Shown: positions 1-10,315 of the stretch, one piece after another
Position numbering within the stretch: position 1 is the stretch's first letter
How the letters are laid out: each line of letters opens with the position of its first letter
Assembly: GCA_030745755.1 (NCBI GenBank)
Contig: JASLOA010000054.1
Coordinates: 1-34,269, forward strand
DNA: 34,269 nt
Source: Kiritimatiellia bacterium
GTDB lineage: Bacteria > Verrucomicrobiota > Kiritimatiellia > UBA8416 > JABMPJ01
Direction of reading: 5' to 3'
Made by a program: the position numbers and the translations under genes
The notes under the pieces: model-generated
Database searches by the model: none
Told to the model about the DNA's origin: nothing
What the model saw: only the letters and a program-made list of their open reading frames with translations

Positions 1-381
<381 letters not shown>

Positions 382-432
382 TAAGGAGTAGCCGAAACCC
401 GGACATCCGGGTGGGTGCTAGGTCAATTCGAT

Positions 433-458
433 GTTCTTAAGGCGTGGGCCTCAAGAAC
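433..458 (+). other. Spacer hairpin after 16S
   Basis: GTTCTT pairs with AAGAAC around an inner GGC/GCC, in the 16S-tRNA spacer. It may be a processing or structural element of the rRNA transcript; nothing more can be said from sequence. Confidence 0.4.
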
Positions 459-495
459 CGACGGGTGCACCACTGTGGATAGTGGTGACACCAAA

Positions 496-515
496 TGCCC
501 GCCATACGGCGGGCA
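496..515. repeat. GC-rich inverted repeat in rRNA spacer
   Basis: A perfect 8-bp stem, TGCCCGCC with GGCGGGCA, around the loop ATAC. It is related to the paired CGCC-TCA-GGCG palindromes at 587-618. The rest of the 382-664 spacer shows no gene. Confidence 0.6.
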
Positions 516-586
516 GGTACAAGACACTCAGTGGGAACTGATACAATGTCTCTGCAAGTCGCACCATTTCCGGAGCGAAATTTATG

Positions 587-618
587 CGCCTCAGGCGTGT
601 TTACCCGCCTCAGGCGGG
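587..618. repeat. Two adjacent CGCC-TCA-GGCG palindromes
   Basis: CGCC-TCA-GGCG (587-597) is followed six bases later by CCCGCC-TCA-GGCGGG (604-618). They share the TCA loop. With the 496-515 hairpin they make three related GC palindromes in this spacer, probably a dispersed palindrome family rather than rRNA-processing signals. Confidence 0.55.
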
Positions 619-664
619 CATGCGTATGCTATTTGAAGTGAGTGGGGATCGGAAGACGGACCAT

Positions 665-740
665 GGGGGCATAGCTCAGTTGGTAGAGCACGTGCTTTGC
701 AAGCATGAGGTCACCGGTTCGAACCCGGTTGCCTCCACCA
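665..740 (+). tRNA. tRNA-Ala(TGC)
   Basis: A 76-nt cloverleaf in the rRNA spacer. The acceptor GGGGGCA pairs with TGCCTCC, including the G3:U70 wobble that identifies tRNA-Ala. The anticodon TGC sits in the CTTTGCAAG loop, the T-arm has GGTTCGAACCC, and the 3' CCA is encoded. It precedes tRNA-Ile, the reverse of the E. coli order. Confidence 0.97.
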
Positions 741-774
741 TCCTCCGCCAACGGCTATGGATGGAAAGCCACGC

Positions 775-851
775 GGGCGTGTAGCTCAGTTGGTTAGAGC
801 GCAGCCCTGATAAGGCTGAGGTCCCTGGTTCGATTCCAGGCACGCCCACCA
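775..851 (+). tRNA. tRNA-Ile(GAT)
   Basis: A 77-nt cloverleaf with acceptor GGGCGTG/CACGCCC, anticodon GAT in CTGATAA, T-arm CTGGTTCGATTCCAG, and encoded CCA. Second of the two spacer tRNAs, cotranscribed with the rRNAs. Confidence 0.97.
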
Positions 852-881
852 TCGTGCCGCGGTAAGCCACTCACTGAATTC

Positions 882-952
882 TTGATGATTGCAGATTGCT
901 GATTGATACAGACCGACGAGAGATCGTCAGTCATCAATTGTCAGTCATCAAT
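882..952. repeat. Heptad-periodic simple repeats
   Basis: 882-907 runs in sevens (GATTGCA, GATTGCT, GATTGAT). 926-952 is a 13-bp direct repeat, GTCAGTCATCAAT, repeated at 14-bp spacing, which is again a multiple of seven. This lies between tRNA-Ile and the 23S boxA-like site. It resembles short tandemly repeated heptanucleotides in type; no function is visible. Confidence 0.55.
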
Positions 953-956
953 GATT

Positions 957-969
957 TGTTCTTTGAAAA
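957..969 (+). promoter_or_regulatory. boxA-like antitermination site before 23S
   Basis: TGTTCTTTGAAAA resembles the rRNA boxA consensus (TGCTCTTTAACA type) bound by NusB-S10. It lies about 100 bases upstream of 23S, where boxA copies are commonly found. Confidence 0.55.
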
Positions 970-971
970 TT

Positions 972-995
972 ACATAGAGTAACGGGCAAAGCAAC
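972..995 (+). other. 23S processing stem, left arm
   Basis: ACATAGAGTAAC (972-983) pairs perfectly with 4072-4083, and GCAAAGCAAC (986-995) pairs perfectly with 4061-4070. The small mismatch between them is GG opposite T. The two arms bracket 23S and so fit the long RNase III processing stalk of pre-23S. Confidence 0.85.
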
Positions 996-1065
996 TTTGC
1001 GCCGAGATCATCTTTCTGTTGCCGTCTTGTACGGTAGCAGTTGGTTGACAAGAGACCATTTTAAT

Positions 1066-4016
<2,951 letters not shown>

Positions 4017-4060
4017 ATTTTTTCATTCCGCTTGCGGAGTGAATCGGTCCGTCGGCCACT

Positions 4061-4083
4061 GTTGCTTTGCTGTTACTCTATGT
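4061..4083 (+). other. 23S processing stem, right arm
   Basis: GTTGCTTTGC and GTTACTCTATGT pair with 986-995 and 972-983, giving about 22 base pairs on both flanks of 23S. Confidence 0.85.
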
Positions 4084-4096
4084 TTTCTATTTTTAT

Positions 4097-4213
4097 TCCT
4101 GGTGACCATAGCGAGGAGGAAACACCCGTTCCCATTCCGAACACGGCAGTGAAGGGCCTCTGCGGCGATGGTACTGTGGGGCTAGCCCGTGGGAGAGTAG
4201 CACGTCGCCAGGT
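4097..4213 (+). rRNA. rrf: 5S ribosomal RNA
   Basis: About 117 nt. The terminal helix pairs CCTGGTGAC with GTCGCCAGG. The conserved core CCCGTTCCCATTCCGAACACGG and the GGGAGAGTAG segment are present. The exact ends are approximate. Confidence 0.95.
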
Positions 4214-4223
4214 ATTTTTTTCA

Positions 4224-4262
4224 GGGACCCCGGTTTTAATCGACCGGGGTCCCTTCCTTTTT
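4224..4262 (+). terminator. Rho-independent terminator of the rRNA operon
   Basis: A perfect 11-bp stem, GGGACCCCGGT (4224-4234) with ACCGGGGTCCC (4243-4253), with an 8-nt loop and a T-rich tail TTCCTTTTT. It lies directly after 5S. Confidence 0.92.
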
Positions 4263-4282
4263 GTGGGGGAACCCCTTTGATA

Positions 4283-4311
4283 TTGAGGGCAGACAAGGCC
4301 TGATCTATACT
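4283..4311 (+). promoter_or_regulatory. Predicted sigma70-type promoter for the histidine kinase
   Basis: TTGAGG (4283-4288), a 17-bp spacer, then TATACT (4306-4311). The implied start of transcription is about a dozen bases before the ATG at 4331. Confidence 0.55.
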
Positions 4312-4330
4312 TGTCATCTCCAGGTTCGGA

Positions 4331-5938
4331 ATGGATAAGACGCCAAAGAACAAAAACAACTCGTATAGTACCATGCGCATCGACATGGATGCCGTGTTGG
4401 CAGGGGATAGGTCTGTCAGCGAGAGCTCCATGCCCACACCTCTTGGCCAGCCCCGGCAGCCTGATGGAGAGCAGTCAGACTACGCAGCGCTGCTGCAGAG
4501 CATCTATGACGGTGTTGTCATCGCGTCTCCAAACGGACGCATCGCGGAATACAACGCGCGAGCTATGGAGCTACTGGGATGCGGCTCCGAGTACCTGGAT
4601 GGCAGTGATGTCATGAAGCTCATTTCGGGTGCGGACACGGCACTCTGGGAGGCCCTTCGCAAGAACCTGGAGGAGCGGCGCTATACCCTCATTGAAGCAC
4701 GCGTGATCCGCTGCGACGGAACGAGCTTCCCCGCCGAAATTGCCGTTAACTGGATGAGGAGCGGCGAAACTGGAATGTTGTGCTTCCTGGTTCGCGATAT
4801 TTCGGTCCGTAAACAGGCGCAGGAGGCATTGGAGGACGCGGTCAGACGGCTGGAGGAGCACGATCAGGCCCGCATGCAGTTTGTCTCCAATGTCTCTCAC
4901 GAGCTGCGCACCCCGCTGACCTCTATGATTTATGCCGTTGCCAACATGCTGCGCGGCGTTCTGGGGCCCATCTCGGATCCGGTTCGGAAGTATCTGACCA
5001 TGCTGGACGGCGACAGCAAACGCCTCCTCGCCACCGTCAATGACATCCTTGACCTGCGCAAGATCGAGATCGAGAGCCTCTCTCTCGCCCGGGCCACGGT
5101 GCCCTTTGGCCGCTTGGTTTCGCGTAGCCTGGAGTCCCTGGCCGTGCGCGCCCAGCAGAAGGGCGTTGCTCTCCAGATTGACCCGGGCGATAAGGGACTC
5201 TTCGCCGACTGCGATCCCCGCCGTATGGAACGTGTCTTGCTCAATATCGCGGGGAACGCCGTCAAGTTCACGCCTGAGGACGGCTCGATTTCTGTCAGCG
5301 TCGAACGCGACACGGCCAACCAGGGGGGGATTCGCCTTGCCGTGCGTGATACGGGCATCGGTATTCCCCGCGATGCACTTGAGCGCGTCACGGAGCGCTA
5401 CTTCACGGTGGGCAACCAGCCCAGCGGGAGCGGCCTGGGCTTGGCGATTGTCAAAGAGATCGTGGCGCTGCACGGAGGGAGCATCGGCATTCAGAGTCCC
5501 CTTCCGGGCGAAGAGAGCGGCACGCTGGTGACGGTCTGCCTGCCGGGCGTGGCTCCGCCCGTGATCCTTGTGGCAGAGGCCAACGAGAGAATCAGCAGGA
5601 AGGTCGGAGAGCAATTGACCGCAGCGGGGTATCGCGTTATAAGAAGCGCGGAGGATGAGGATGTCGGGCAATTGCTGGAGGAACACACCTTTCACGGTGC
5701 CGTGGTTGGCCTCGGGATGGAGGGCATGGCCGGCACCGAACTCATTCTCAAGATGAAGAGCGATAGGGAGCTGAGGAATACGCCGCTGATTGCCGTTGGT
5801 GGGGCAGGGCTGAACAAGGCGAGACAGCAGATTCTTAAGAGTTTTGCGATCCCTCTCTTGCCGCGGGATTGGACGGAGGCGATCCTGCTTGATTGTATCG
5901 AAGAGGCGTTTCTTGCTCCGATGGCAACAATGAAGTAG
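4331..5938 (+). CDS. PAS-domain sensor histidine kinase with degenerate C-terminal receiver
   Basis: A 535-residue cytoplasmic sensor kinase; no membrane segment is visible. A PAS domain (about 50-160) is followed by a short coiled coil, then the dimerisation domain with phosphoacceptor His190 in VSHELRTP. The ATPase domain has an N box (NIAGNAVKF, 305-313), RDTGIGIP (339-346) and GSGLGLAIVK (366-375), so it looks catalytically intact. The last ~125 residues have a receiver-like fold pattern, but the usual phospho-Asp position is Gly460 (VVGLGMEGMAG), and the acidic pocket and lysine are also lost. It sits 20 bases upstream of a response regulator, its likely partner. The start chosen is the first ATG after a good promoter; its ribosome binding site is weak, and Met15 is an alternative. 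The signal is unknown. Confidence 0.9.
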   Translation: MDKTPKNKNNSYSTMRIDMDAVLAGDRSVSESSMPTPLGQPRQPDGEQSDYAALLQSIYDGVVIASPNGRIAEYNARAMELLGCGSEYLDGSDVMKLISGADTALWEALRKNLEERRYTLIEARVIRCDGTSFPAEIAVNWMRSGETGMLCFLVRDISVRKQAQEALEDAVRRLEEHDQARMQFVSNVSHELRTPLTSMIYAVANMLRGVLGPISDPVRKYLTMLDGDSKRLLATVNDILDLRKIEIESLSLARATVPFGRLVSRSLESLAVRAQQKGVALQIDPGDKGLFADCDPRRMERVLLNIAGNAVKFTPEDGSISVSVERDTANQGGIRLAVRDTGIGIPRDALERVTERYFTVGNQPSGSGLGLAIVKEIVALHGGSIGIQSPLPGEESGTLVTVCLPGVAPPVILVAEANERISRKVGEQLTAAGYRVIRSAEDEDVGQLLEEHTFHGAVVGLGMEGMAGTELILKMKSDRELRNTPLIAVGGAGLNKARQQILKSFAIPLLPRDWTEAILLDCIEEAFLAPMATMK

Positions 5939-5958
5939 ATGGACTACAGGAGAGCGAT

Positions 5959-6717
5959 ATGGACAACGAGAAAAACACGATCTTGCTGATAGATGATGAC
6001 ACCAGTCTGCTCGTTACCCTGAGCGATTTCCTTCGCTCCGAGGGGTACGAAGTGGTTACGGCAGACAGCGGTGAGCAGGGGCTCAAGCAGCTGAAGACGC
6101 TCGAGCCGAACCTGATTATCCTGGATATGAGTATGCCGGGAATGGGCGGCATCGGGTTTCTGAAAGAGATCACCGTCGATGGCAAGCCGAAGCACCCCAT
6201 TCTGGTTCTGACGGCACGGGCCAACATGGCGGAGTTCTTTGCGGACGTTGATGTCGACGGGTTTGTGGCCAAGCCGTGCGCCCCGGAAGACCTGTTGATG
6301 GAAGTGGGGCGCATTCTGTTCCTGCGTGCGGGGCAGGAGGAAGATGTCGGCGCTACATCCTCGCCGGTCAAAGTACTGCTGGGTGAGGATGATGCCATGT
6401 TGGCGTCGAAGATCGAGGCAGAACTCGAAGGCGCCGGAATGCTCGTCTCGCTTGTTGAGCAGGGGCCCGAGATGATTGAGCAAGCCATCCTGCAGCGACC
6501 GGATGTTATTCTCTGCAAACAAGTTCTCGCCAAGATGAACGGGGATGCTGTAGCCGACATGCTGCGGGCCATGCCTAATGCACGCGCCATTCCGGTTGTG
6601 CTCTATGATGACACCGGACATCTCAAGGATGATGTCCGCCCGACTGGTGTCAGCCACGTTGTGCTGAGTGAAGACCCCAAGGCCCTGTTGTCGGCTGTTA
6701 AAGCCTTTACCGATTGA
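5959..6717 (+). CDS. Tandem-receiver response regulator, second receiver degenerate
   Basis: 252 residues with no DNA-binding or enzymatic output domain. The first receiver (about 5-125) is complete: acidic Asp12-14, phospho-Asp56 in LIILDMSMPGMGG, Thr85 and Lys105. The second (about 134-250) keeps the GEDD acidic patch, but the phospho-Asp position is a lysine (DVILCKQVLAKMNG), so it should not be phosphorylated. The start is set by CAGGAG at 5948-5953, five bases before ATG; an upstream in-frame start at 5893 lies inside the kinase and has no such site. Likely the partner of the upstream kinase, acting through protein contacts or a phosphorelay. Function beyond that is unknown. Confidence 0.88.
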   Translation: MDNEKNTILLIDDDTSLLVTLSDFLRSEGYEVVTADSGEQGLKQLKTLEPNLIILDMSMPGMGGIGFLKEITVDGKPKHPILVLTARANMAEFFADVDVDGFVAKPCAPEDLLMEVGRILFLRAGQEEDVGATSSPVKVLLGEDDAMLASKIEAELEGAGMLVSLVEQGPEMIEQAILQRPDVILCKQVLAKMNGDAVADMLRAMPNARAIPVVLYDDTGHLKDDVRPTGVSHVVLSEDPKALLSAVKAFTD

Positions 6718-6727
6718 AGGAACGCTC

Positions 6728-7201
6728 ATGCGATGTCCCAAGTGTGCCAACCTGGAAGATAAAGTCATCGACAGTCGCTCGGCCCGGAGTGGCGCGGTCA
6801 TACGTCGCCGTCGTGTCTGCCTGGGCTGCGGGCACCGCTTTACGACATACGAGGAGATCATTCGCGCACGCCTCAAGGTGATCAAGAGCGATGGCTGTCA
6901 CGAAGATCTAAGCCGGGACAAACTCATCAAGGGCATTGAGAGGGCGTGCGAAAAGCGCCCGGTGAGCGTTGAAACGATCGAGAGCGTGGTGGACGCCATT
7001 ATCGACGACCTGGAACGGGACTATGAGCGCGAAGTTCCCAGCCAGGCTATCGGTCAGAAGGTTATGGATCAGCTCGAGAAGTTGGACGAAGTAGCCTACG
7101 TCAGGTTTGCATCGGTTTATCGACGGTTCAAGGATGTCAACCAGTTCATGAATGCCATAGAGGGGCTTGTGAACAAAGACGGCACGCTGACAGGGGCGTA
7201 G
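6728..7201 (+). CDS. nrdR: Transcriptional repressor NrdR
   Basis: 157 residues, close to the usual ~150. NrdR is an ATP/dATP-sensing zinc-ribbon repressor of ribonucleotide reductase genes. The zinc ribbon has Cys3, Cys6, Cys31 and Cys34 with the basic stretch VIRRRRVC between the pairs. An ATP-cone domain follows from about residue 49. AAGGA (6717-6721) lies six bases before the ATG and overlaps the stop codon of the response regulator, so the two are probably cotranscribed. No ribonucleotide reductase gene lies in the window. Confidence 0.95.
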   Translation: MRCPKCANLEDKVIDSRSARSGAVIRRRRVCLGCGHRFTTYEEIIRARLKVIKSDGCHEDLSRDKLIKGIERACEKRPVSVETIESVVDAIIDDLERDYEREVPSQAIGQKVMDQLEKLDEVAYVRFASVYRRFKDVNQFMNAIEGLVNKDGTLTGA

Positions 7202-7220
7202 AAAGAAGGAACGGCAGACA

Positions 7221-7838
7221 GTGATTTGGCGGAGCACAGACAGCGATGAACGGCAAGCGGGGGTCTTTGATCACCTGGTGCTCCAGATCGAGAGCATGTG
7301 CGCCATGGAATCGGAAAGCGACCTGTACGACGCGTCCGAAGTGGCGCGGGCCGTGGAGTGCTTTGTTGAGCATGACTGTGCCGGACACTGTGCGGATGCC
7401 CGTGCCCTGGTTCTCATGACGTCACAAGGGCTGGATTCTGTTGGCAATACCGGCACGGCACGTCGTTTTCTGCTGCATGGGACCGGTCTGGCCAAGCCGT
7501 CCGAGTGGGAGGTCACACACGGCGAAACGATGTGGGTGATTGATCTCAAACAGCTGACGGTACGGGACGATGCGCCGCTGGAGCTGATCTTCTTCACGGG
7601 ATTGGGCATCATCATTGAGACGCTGTCGGACATATGGGACAGCACGCAGGGGCGTGGCATTCTCGGGCTGCGCCATGTGTGCGGAACGGCGGAGGCACTT
7701 CTTGGTGATGGCGGCAAGCTGGCCGACATTGTATCGCTCAGCGAGGAGATCCGCCGCCACTGTCATGACCGGCTTGATCGCCTGCGCCGCGACCGTGGAT
7801 GGAGCGAGAGACCGCAAGTGTTGAACTTAGATATCTAG
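7221..7838 (+). CDS. Protein of unknown function downstream of nrdR
   Basis: 205 residues; I do not recognise the family. It starts at a GTG ten bases after AAGGA (7206-7210) and 19 bases after nrdR, so it is probably in the same transcript. There is no signal peptide or transmembrane segment. The middle (about 90-160) alternates hydrophobic and polar stretches as an alpha/beta domain would. The C-terminal third is helical and charged (SLSEEIRRHCHDRLDRLRRD). Several cysteines are present (for example C27, C47, C53, C57) without a clear metal motif. An internal ATG at 7308 is a possible alternative start. The stop codon touches the 7837-7912 repeat. Confidence 0.7.
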   Translation: MIWRSTDSDERQAGVFDHLVLQIESMCAMESESDLYDASEVARAVECFVEHDCAGHCADARALVLMTSQGLDSVGNTGTARRFLLHGTGLAKPSEWEVTHGETMWVIDLKQLTVRDDAPLELIFFTGLGIIIETLSDIWDSTQGRGILGLRHVCGTAEALLGDGGKLADIVSLSEEIRRHCHDRLDRLRRDRGWSERPQVLNLDI

Positions 7839-7912
7839 CATGGATGAACAGGATGAAGGGGATATTCTCTATTCGCTTCTCAATCCTGCTCATCCTGTGT
7901 ATTCATGTGAAC
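7837..7912. repeat. CATGGATG/ACAGGAT imperfect palindrome, copy 1
   Basis: The left arm CATGGATGAACAGGATGA and right arm TCATCCTGTGTATTCATG are inverted copies around an AT-rich centre. Arms are built on nine-base units (ACAGGATGA type). A second copy lies at 25245-25308. It fills the gap between the unknown gene and purC. Confidence 0.8.
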
Positions 7913-7934
7913 GGAGAGAGCATAGGAGGATGAC

Positions 7935-8891
7935 ATGATTAGTGACGATCGGATCAAAGCGCAGTTGGCCAATGTTCTGGAGGAAACGCAGTGCCCCGAG
8001 CTGGGCGAGCGGATCAAGGGAAAGGTCCGCGACAGCTACAAGCTGGGAGATCGCCGAGTTCTCGTGGTGAGCGACCGCATTTCCGCTTTTGACTGTGTAC
8101 TCGGAACCATCCCGTTCAAGGGGCAAGTGCTGAATCAGATTGCGGCCTACTGGTTTGAGCAGACAAAGGATATCGTGCCCAACCACGTCATCGATATGCC
8201 GGACCCCAACATCATGGTGGTCAAGGAATGCGACCAGCTTCCCCTCGAGTTTGTCGTGCGCGGGTATATCACCGGCGTGACGAAGACATCCGCCTGGTAC
8301 AATTACGAGCGCGGCGTGCGCAACATGTGCGGCAACCTGCTGCCCGAAGGGTTGCGCAAGGATCAGAAGCTGGAACAGCCCATCATCACGCCGACAACCA
8401 AGCACGAGAAGCATGACCGCAACGTATCGCGGGAAGAGGCGATCGAGGAAGGCCTGATCGATGGCGACACTTTCGATGCTGCCGCCAAGATCTGTTTCGC
8501 GCTCTATGAGCGCGGAGTCGAGATTGCCGCATCACGCGGTCTCATCTTCGTCGATACCAAGTACGAGATTGGGCGTGTGGACGGTGCCTTGACGATCTCA
8601 GATGAAATCAACACCCCGGACTCGTCGCGCTACTGGTATACCGACACCTATGCCGAGCTGTTTGCCGCCGGCAAAGAGCAGCGCAAACTCGATAAGGAGT
8701 ACGTGCGCACCTGGTTGGCCGAACAAGGCTTCCGCGGTGACGGTGAGATCCCGGCCTTGACCGATGAGGTGCGCATAGAAGCCGCCAAACGCTACATCAA
8801 GGCGTACGAGCTGATCACCGGCCAGGAATTCGTCATCGACGAAACACCCGTGACCGAACGGGTCAACGCTGCGCTGAAGAGTCTGGCCTGA
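7935..8891 (+). CDS. purC: Phosphoribosylaminoimidazole-succinocarboxamide synthase
   Basis: 318 residues, the longer ~300-residue form. It joins CAIR and aspartate with ATP to make SAICAR in purine synthesis. Motifs are GKVRDSY (ATP grasp start), VVSDRISAFDCVLG, EFVVRGYITG, and the C-terminal IFVDTKYEIGRVDG and TPDSSRYW. AGGAGGA (7924-7930) sits four bases before ATG 7935. It follows a palindromic repeat, and no other purine gene is near. Confidence 0.96.
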   Translation: MISDDRIKAQLANVLEETQCPELGERIKGKVRDSYKLGDRRVLVVSDRISAFDCVLGTIPFKGQVLNQIAAYWFEQTKDIVPNHVIDMPDPNIMVVKECDQLPLEFVVRGYITGVTKTSAWYNYERGVRNMCGNLLPEGLRKDQKLEQPIITPTTKHEKHDRNVSREEAIEEGLIDGDTFDAAAKICFALYERGVEIAASRGLIFVDTKYEIGRVDGALTISDEINTPDSSRYWYTDTYAELFAAGKEQRKLDKEYVRTWLAEQGFRGDGEIPALTDEVRIEAAKRYIKAYELITGQEFVIDETPVTERVNAALKSLA

Positions 8892-8902
8892 TCGGGCTCC
8901 AC

Positions 8903-8929
8903 CACGAAGGACACGAAGGTCGCGAAGGT
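8903..8929. repeat. Nine-base tandem repeat, 3 units
   Basis: CACGAAGGA, CACGAAGGT, CGCGAAGGT in a row. The same nine-base type appears inverted at 10319-10354. Confidence 0.65.
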
Positions 8930-8962
8930 GGGAATGGGTCTGCGGCCTTGTTCCGGGGGGAT

Positions 8963-9083
8963 GGGTGCTGTCGCACCTCTCCCCAAGGTTTTACCTTGGG
9001 CTATGATGGTGGACCCCGTTGGGGTCCAGAGAAGTCCGCACCCCAAAGGGGTGCACCATCATAGCCCAGGCAGAATGCCTGGG
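8963..9083. repeat. Five-hairpin structured repeat element, copy 1
   Basis: Five hairpins in order: GGTGC-TGTC-GCACC; CCCAAGGT-TTT-ACCTTGGG (8982-9000); GGACCCC-GTT-GGGGTCC (9011-9027); GCACCCC-AAA-GGGGTGC (9038-9054); CCCAGGCA-GAA-TGCCTGGG (9065-9083). The two middle hairpins are enclosed by a perfect 14-bp stem, GGGCTATGATGGTG (8998-9011) with CACCATCATAGCCC (9054-9067). Copy 2 at 26746-26863 has the same layout with different stem bases. It lies between convergent purC and dapL and may also act as a bidirectional terminator. A small mobile palindromic element (REP/MITE-like) is the likeliest identity; a structured RNA is the alternative. Confidence 0.85.
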
Positions 9084-9088
9084 GTGTC

Positions 9089-10315
9089 CTACCTCCCCAG
9101 AACAGCCGCAATCCTTTGCATCGCTTCCTCGACCTTCGCGAAGTCGTTGAACGCGCTGATGCGAATGTAGCCTTCACCGCAGGCTCCGAAGCCGGCGCCC
9201 GGGGTGGTGACCACGGCTGCTTCGTTGAGCAGGCGGTCGAAAAAGGCCCAGGAGTCCTCGCCTGTGTTGATCCAGATGTAGGGAGAGTTCTGACCACCGA
9301 CGAAGTCGTAACCCAGTGTGCTGATCTGCTGGCGGATATGTGCCGCGTTGTGTAGGTACCCGTCGTTCAGTGCCTTGATCTGCTCCTGCCCCTGAGGTGA
9401 GAAGACCGCTTCGGCTGCGCGTTGAACCGGGTACGAAACGCCGTTGAACTTGGTTGTATGGCGGCGATTCCATAGGAAATGCAGATCCTGCACGGTGCCC
9501 GCGGCATCGTAGGCGCGACAGGCCTTTGGTACGATCGTATACGCGCAGCGTGTACCGGTGAATCCTGCGGTCTTGGAGAAACTACGGAACTCGATCGCCA
9601 CTTCGTCAGCACCGTCTACCTCGTAGATGCTGTGGGGAAGGGACTCATCCCGAATGAACGCTTCGTAGGCGGCATCGAACAGAATCAGGGACTTGTGTTC
9701 GCGGGCATACTCAACCCAGGCCTTCAGTTCGTCATGTGTGACCGTCGCGCCCGTGGGGTTATTGGGAAAGCAGAGGTAGATGGCATCGACTGCCTCAGAT
9801 GGGAGCGCCGGTACGTAATGATTGTTGGCCGTGCTCTCCAGGTAGACCAATCCCTGGTAGCGCCCATCCTTCCATTTGCCCGTGCGCCCGGCCATGACGT
9901 TCGTGTCCACGTAGACAGGGTAGACCGGATCGGGCACGGCAATACGCGCGTCCTGTGCGAGAATCTCCTGGATGTTTCCGCTGTCGCACTTGGCGCCGTC
10001 ACTGATGAATATCTCGTCAGGCTGAATGGTGACGCCGCGTGAGGCAAAGTCGTTAAGTGCAATAGCTTCACGCAGAAAGTCGTAGCCCTGTTCCGGGCCG
10101 TAGCCGCGGAATGTCGCATCCACGGCCATCTCATCCACAGCCTTGTGCATCGCTTCAATGCAGGCTGGCGGCAGTCCGTGTGTTACGTCCCCAATGCCCA
10201 ACTTGATGATGTCCTTGTCCGGGTTGCCCGCCTGAAACTCGCTGACCTTCCTGGCGATTTCCGAGAAGAGATAGGAGGCCTGTAACTTGCTGTAATGTGG
10301 GTTAACTCTGATCAT
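9089..10315 (-). CDS. dapL: LL-diaminopimelate aminotransferase
   Basis: 408 residues, typical for the family (~410). It is a PLP enzyme that converts tetrahydrodipicolinate to LL-diaminopimelate in one step, for lysine and peptidoglycan. The sequence opens [23 protein letters not shown], has [22 protein letters not shown], and the PLP lysine Lys248 in [13 protein letters not shown]. DapL is used by Chlamydiae, Verrucomicrobia, Lentisphaerae and plants, among others. The start at 10315 matches the family N-terminus and has AAGGA about seven bases upstream; an in-frame upstream extension reads through the acyltransferase gene and is rejected. It overlaps the preceding acyltransferase gene by 14 bases. 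Confidence 0.96.
   Translation of the reverse strand: MIRVNPHYSKLQASYLFSEIARKVSEFQAGNPDKDIIKLGIGDVTHGLPPACIEAMHKAVDEMAVDATFRGYGPEQGYDFLREAIALNDFASRGVTIQPDEIFISDGAKCDSGNIQEILAQDARIAVPDPVYPVYVDTNVMAGRTGKWKDGRYQGLVYLESTANNHYVPALPSEAVDAIYLCFPNNPTGATVTHDELKAWVEYAREHKSLILFDAAYEAFIRDESLPHSIYEVDGADEVAIEFRSFSKTAGFTGTRCAYTIVPKACRAYDAAGTVQDLHFLWNRRHTTKFNGVSYPVQRAAEAVFSPQGQEQIKALNDGYLHNAAHIRQQISTLGYDFVGGQNSPYIWINTGEDSWAFFDRLLNEAAVVTTPGAGFGACGEGYIRISAFNDFAKVEEAMQRIAAVLGR

Noticed and set aside
4571-5695. Long minus-strand open frame (374 codons) opposite the histidine kinase
   Set aside because: The plus strand encodes a clear kinase with all motifs. The antisense protein is His/Arg/Gln-rich without any domain.
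7837-7934. Purine or other riboswitch before purC
   Set aside because: The leader is mostly a dispersed palindrome found also at 25245, with no riboswitch core recognised.
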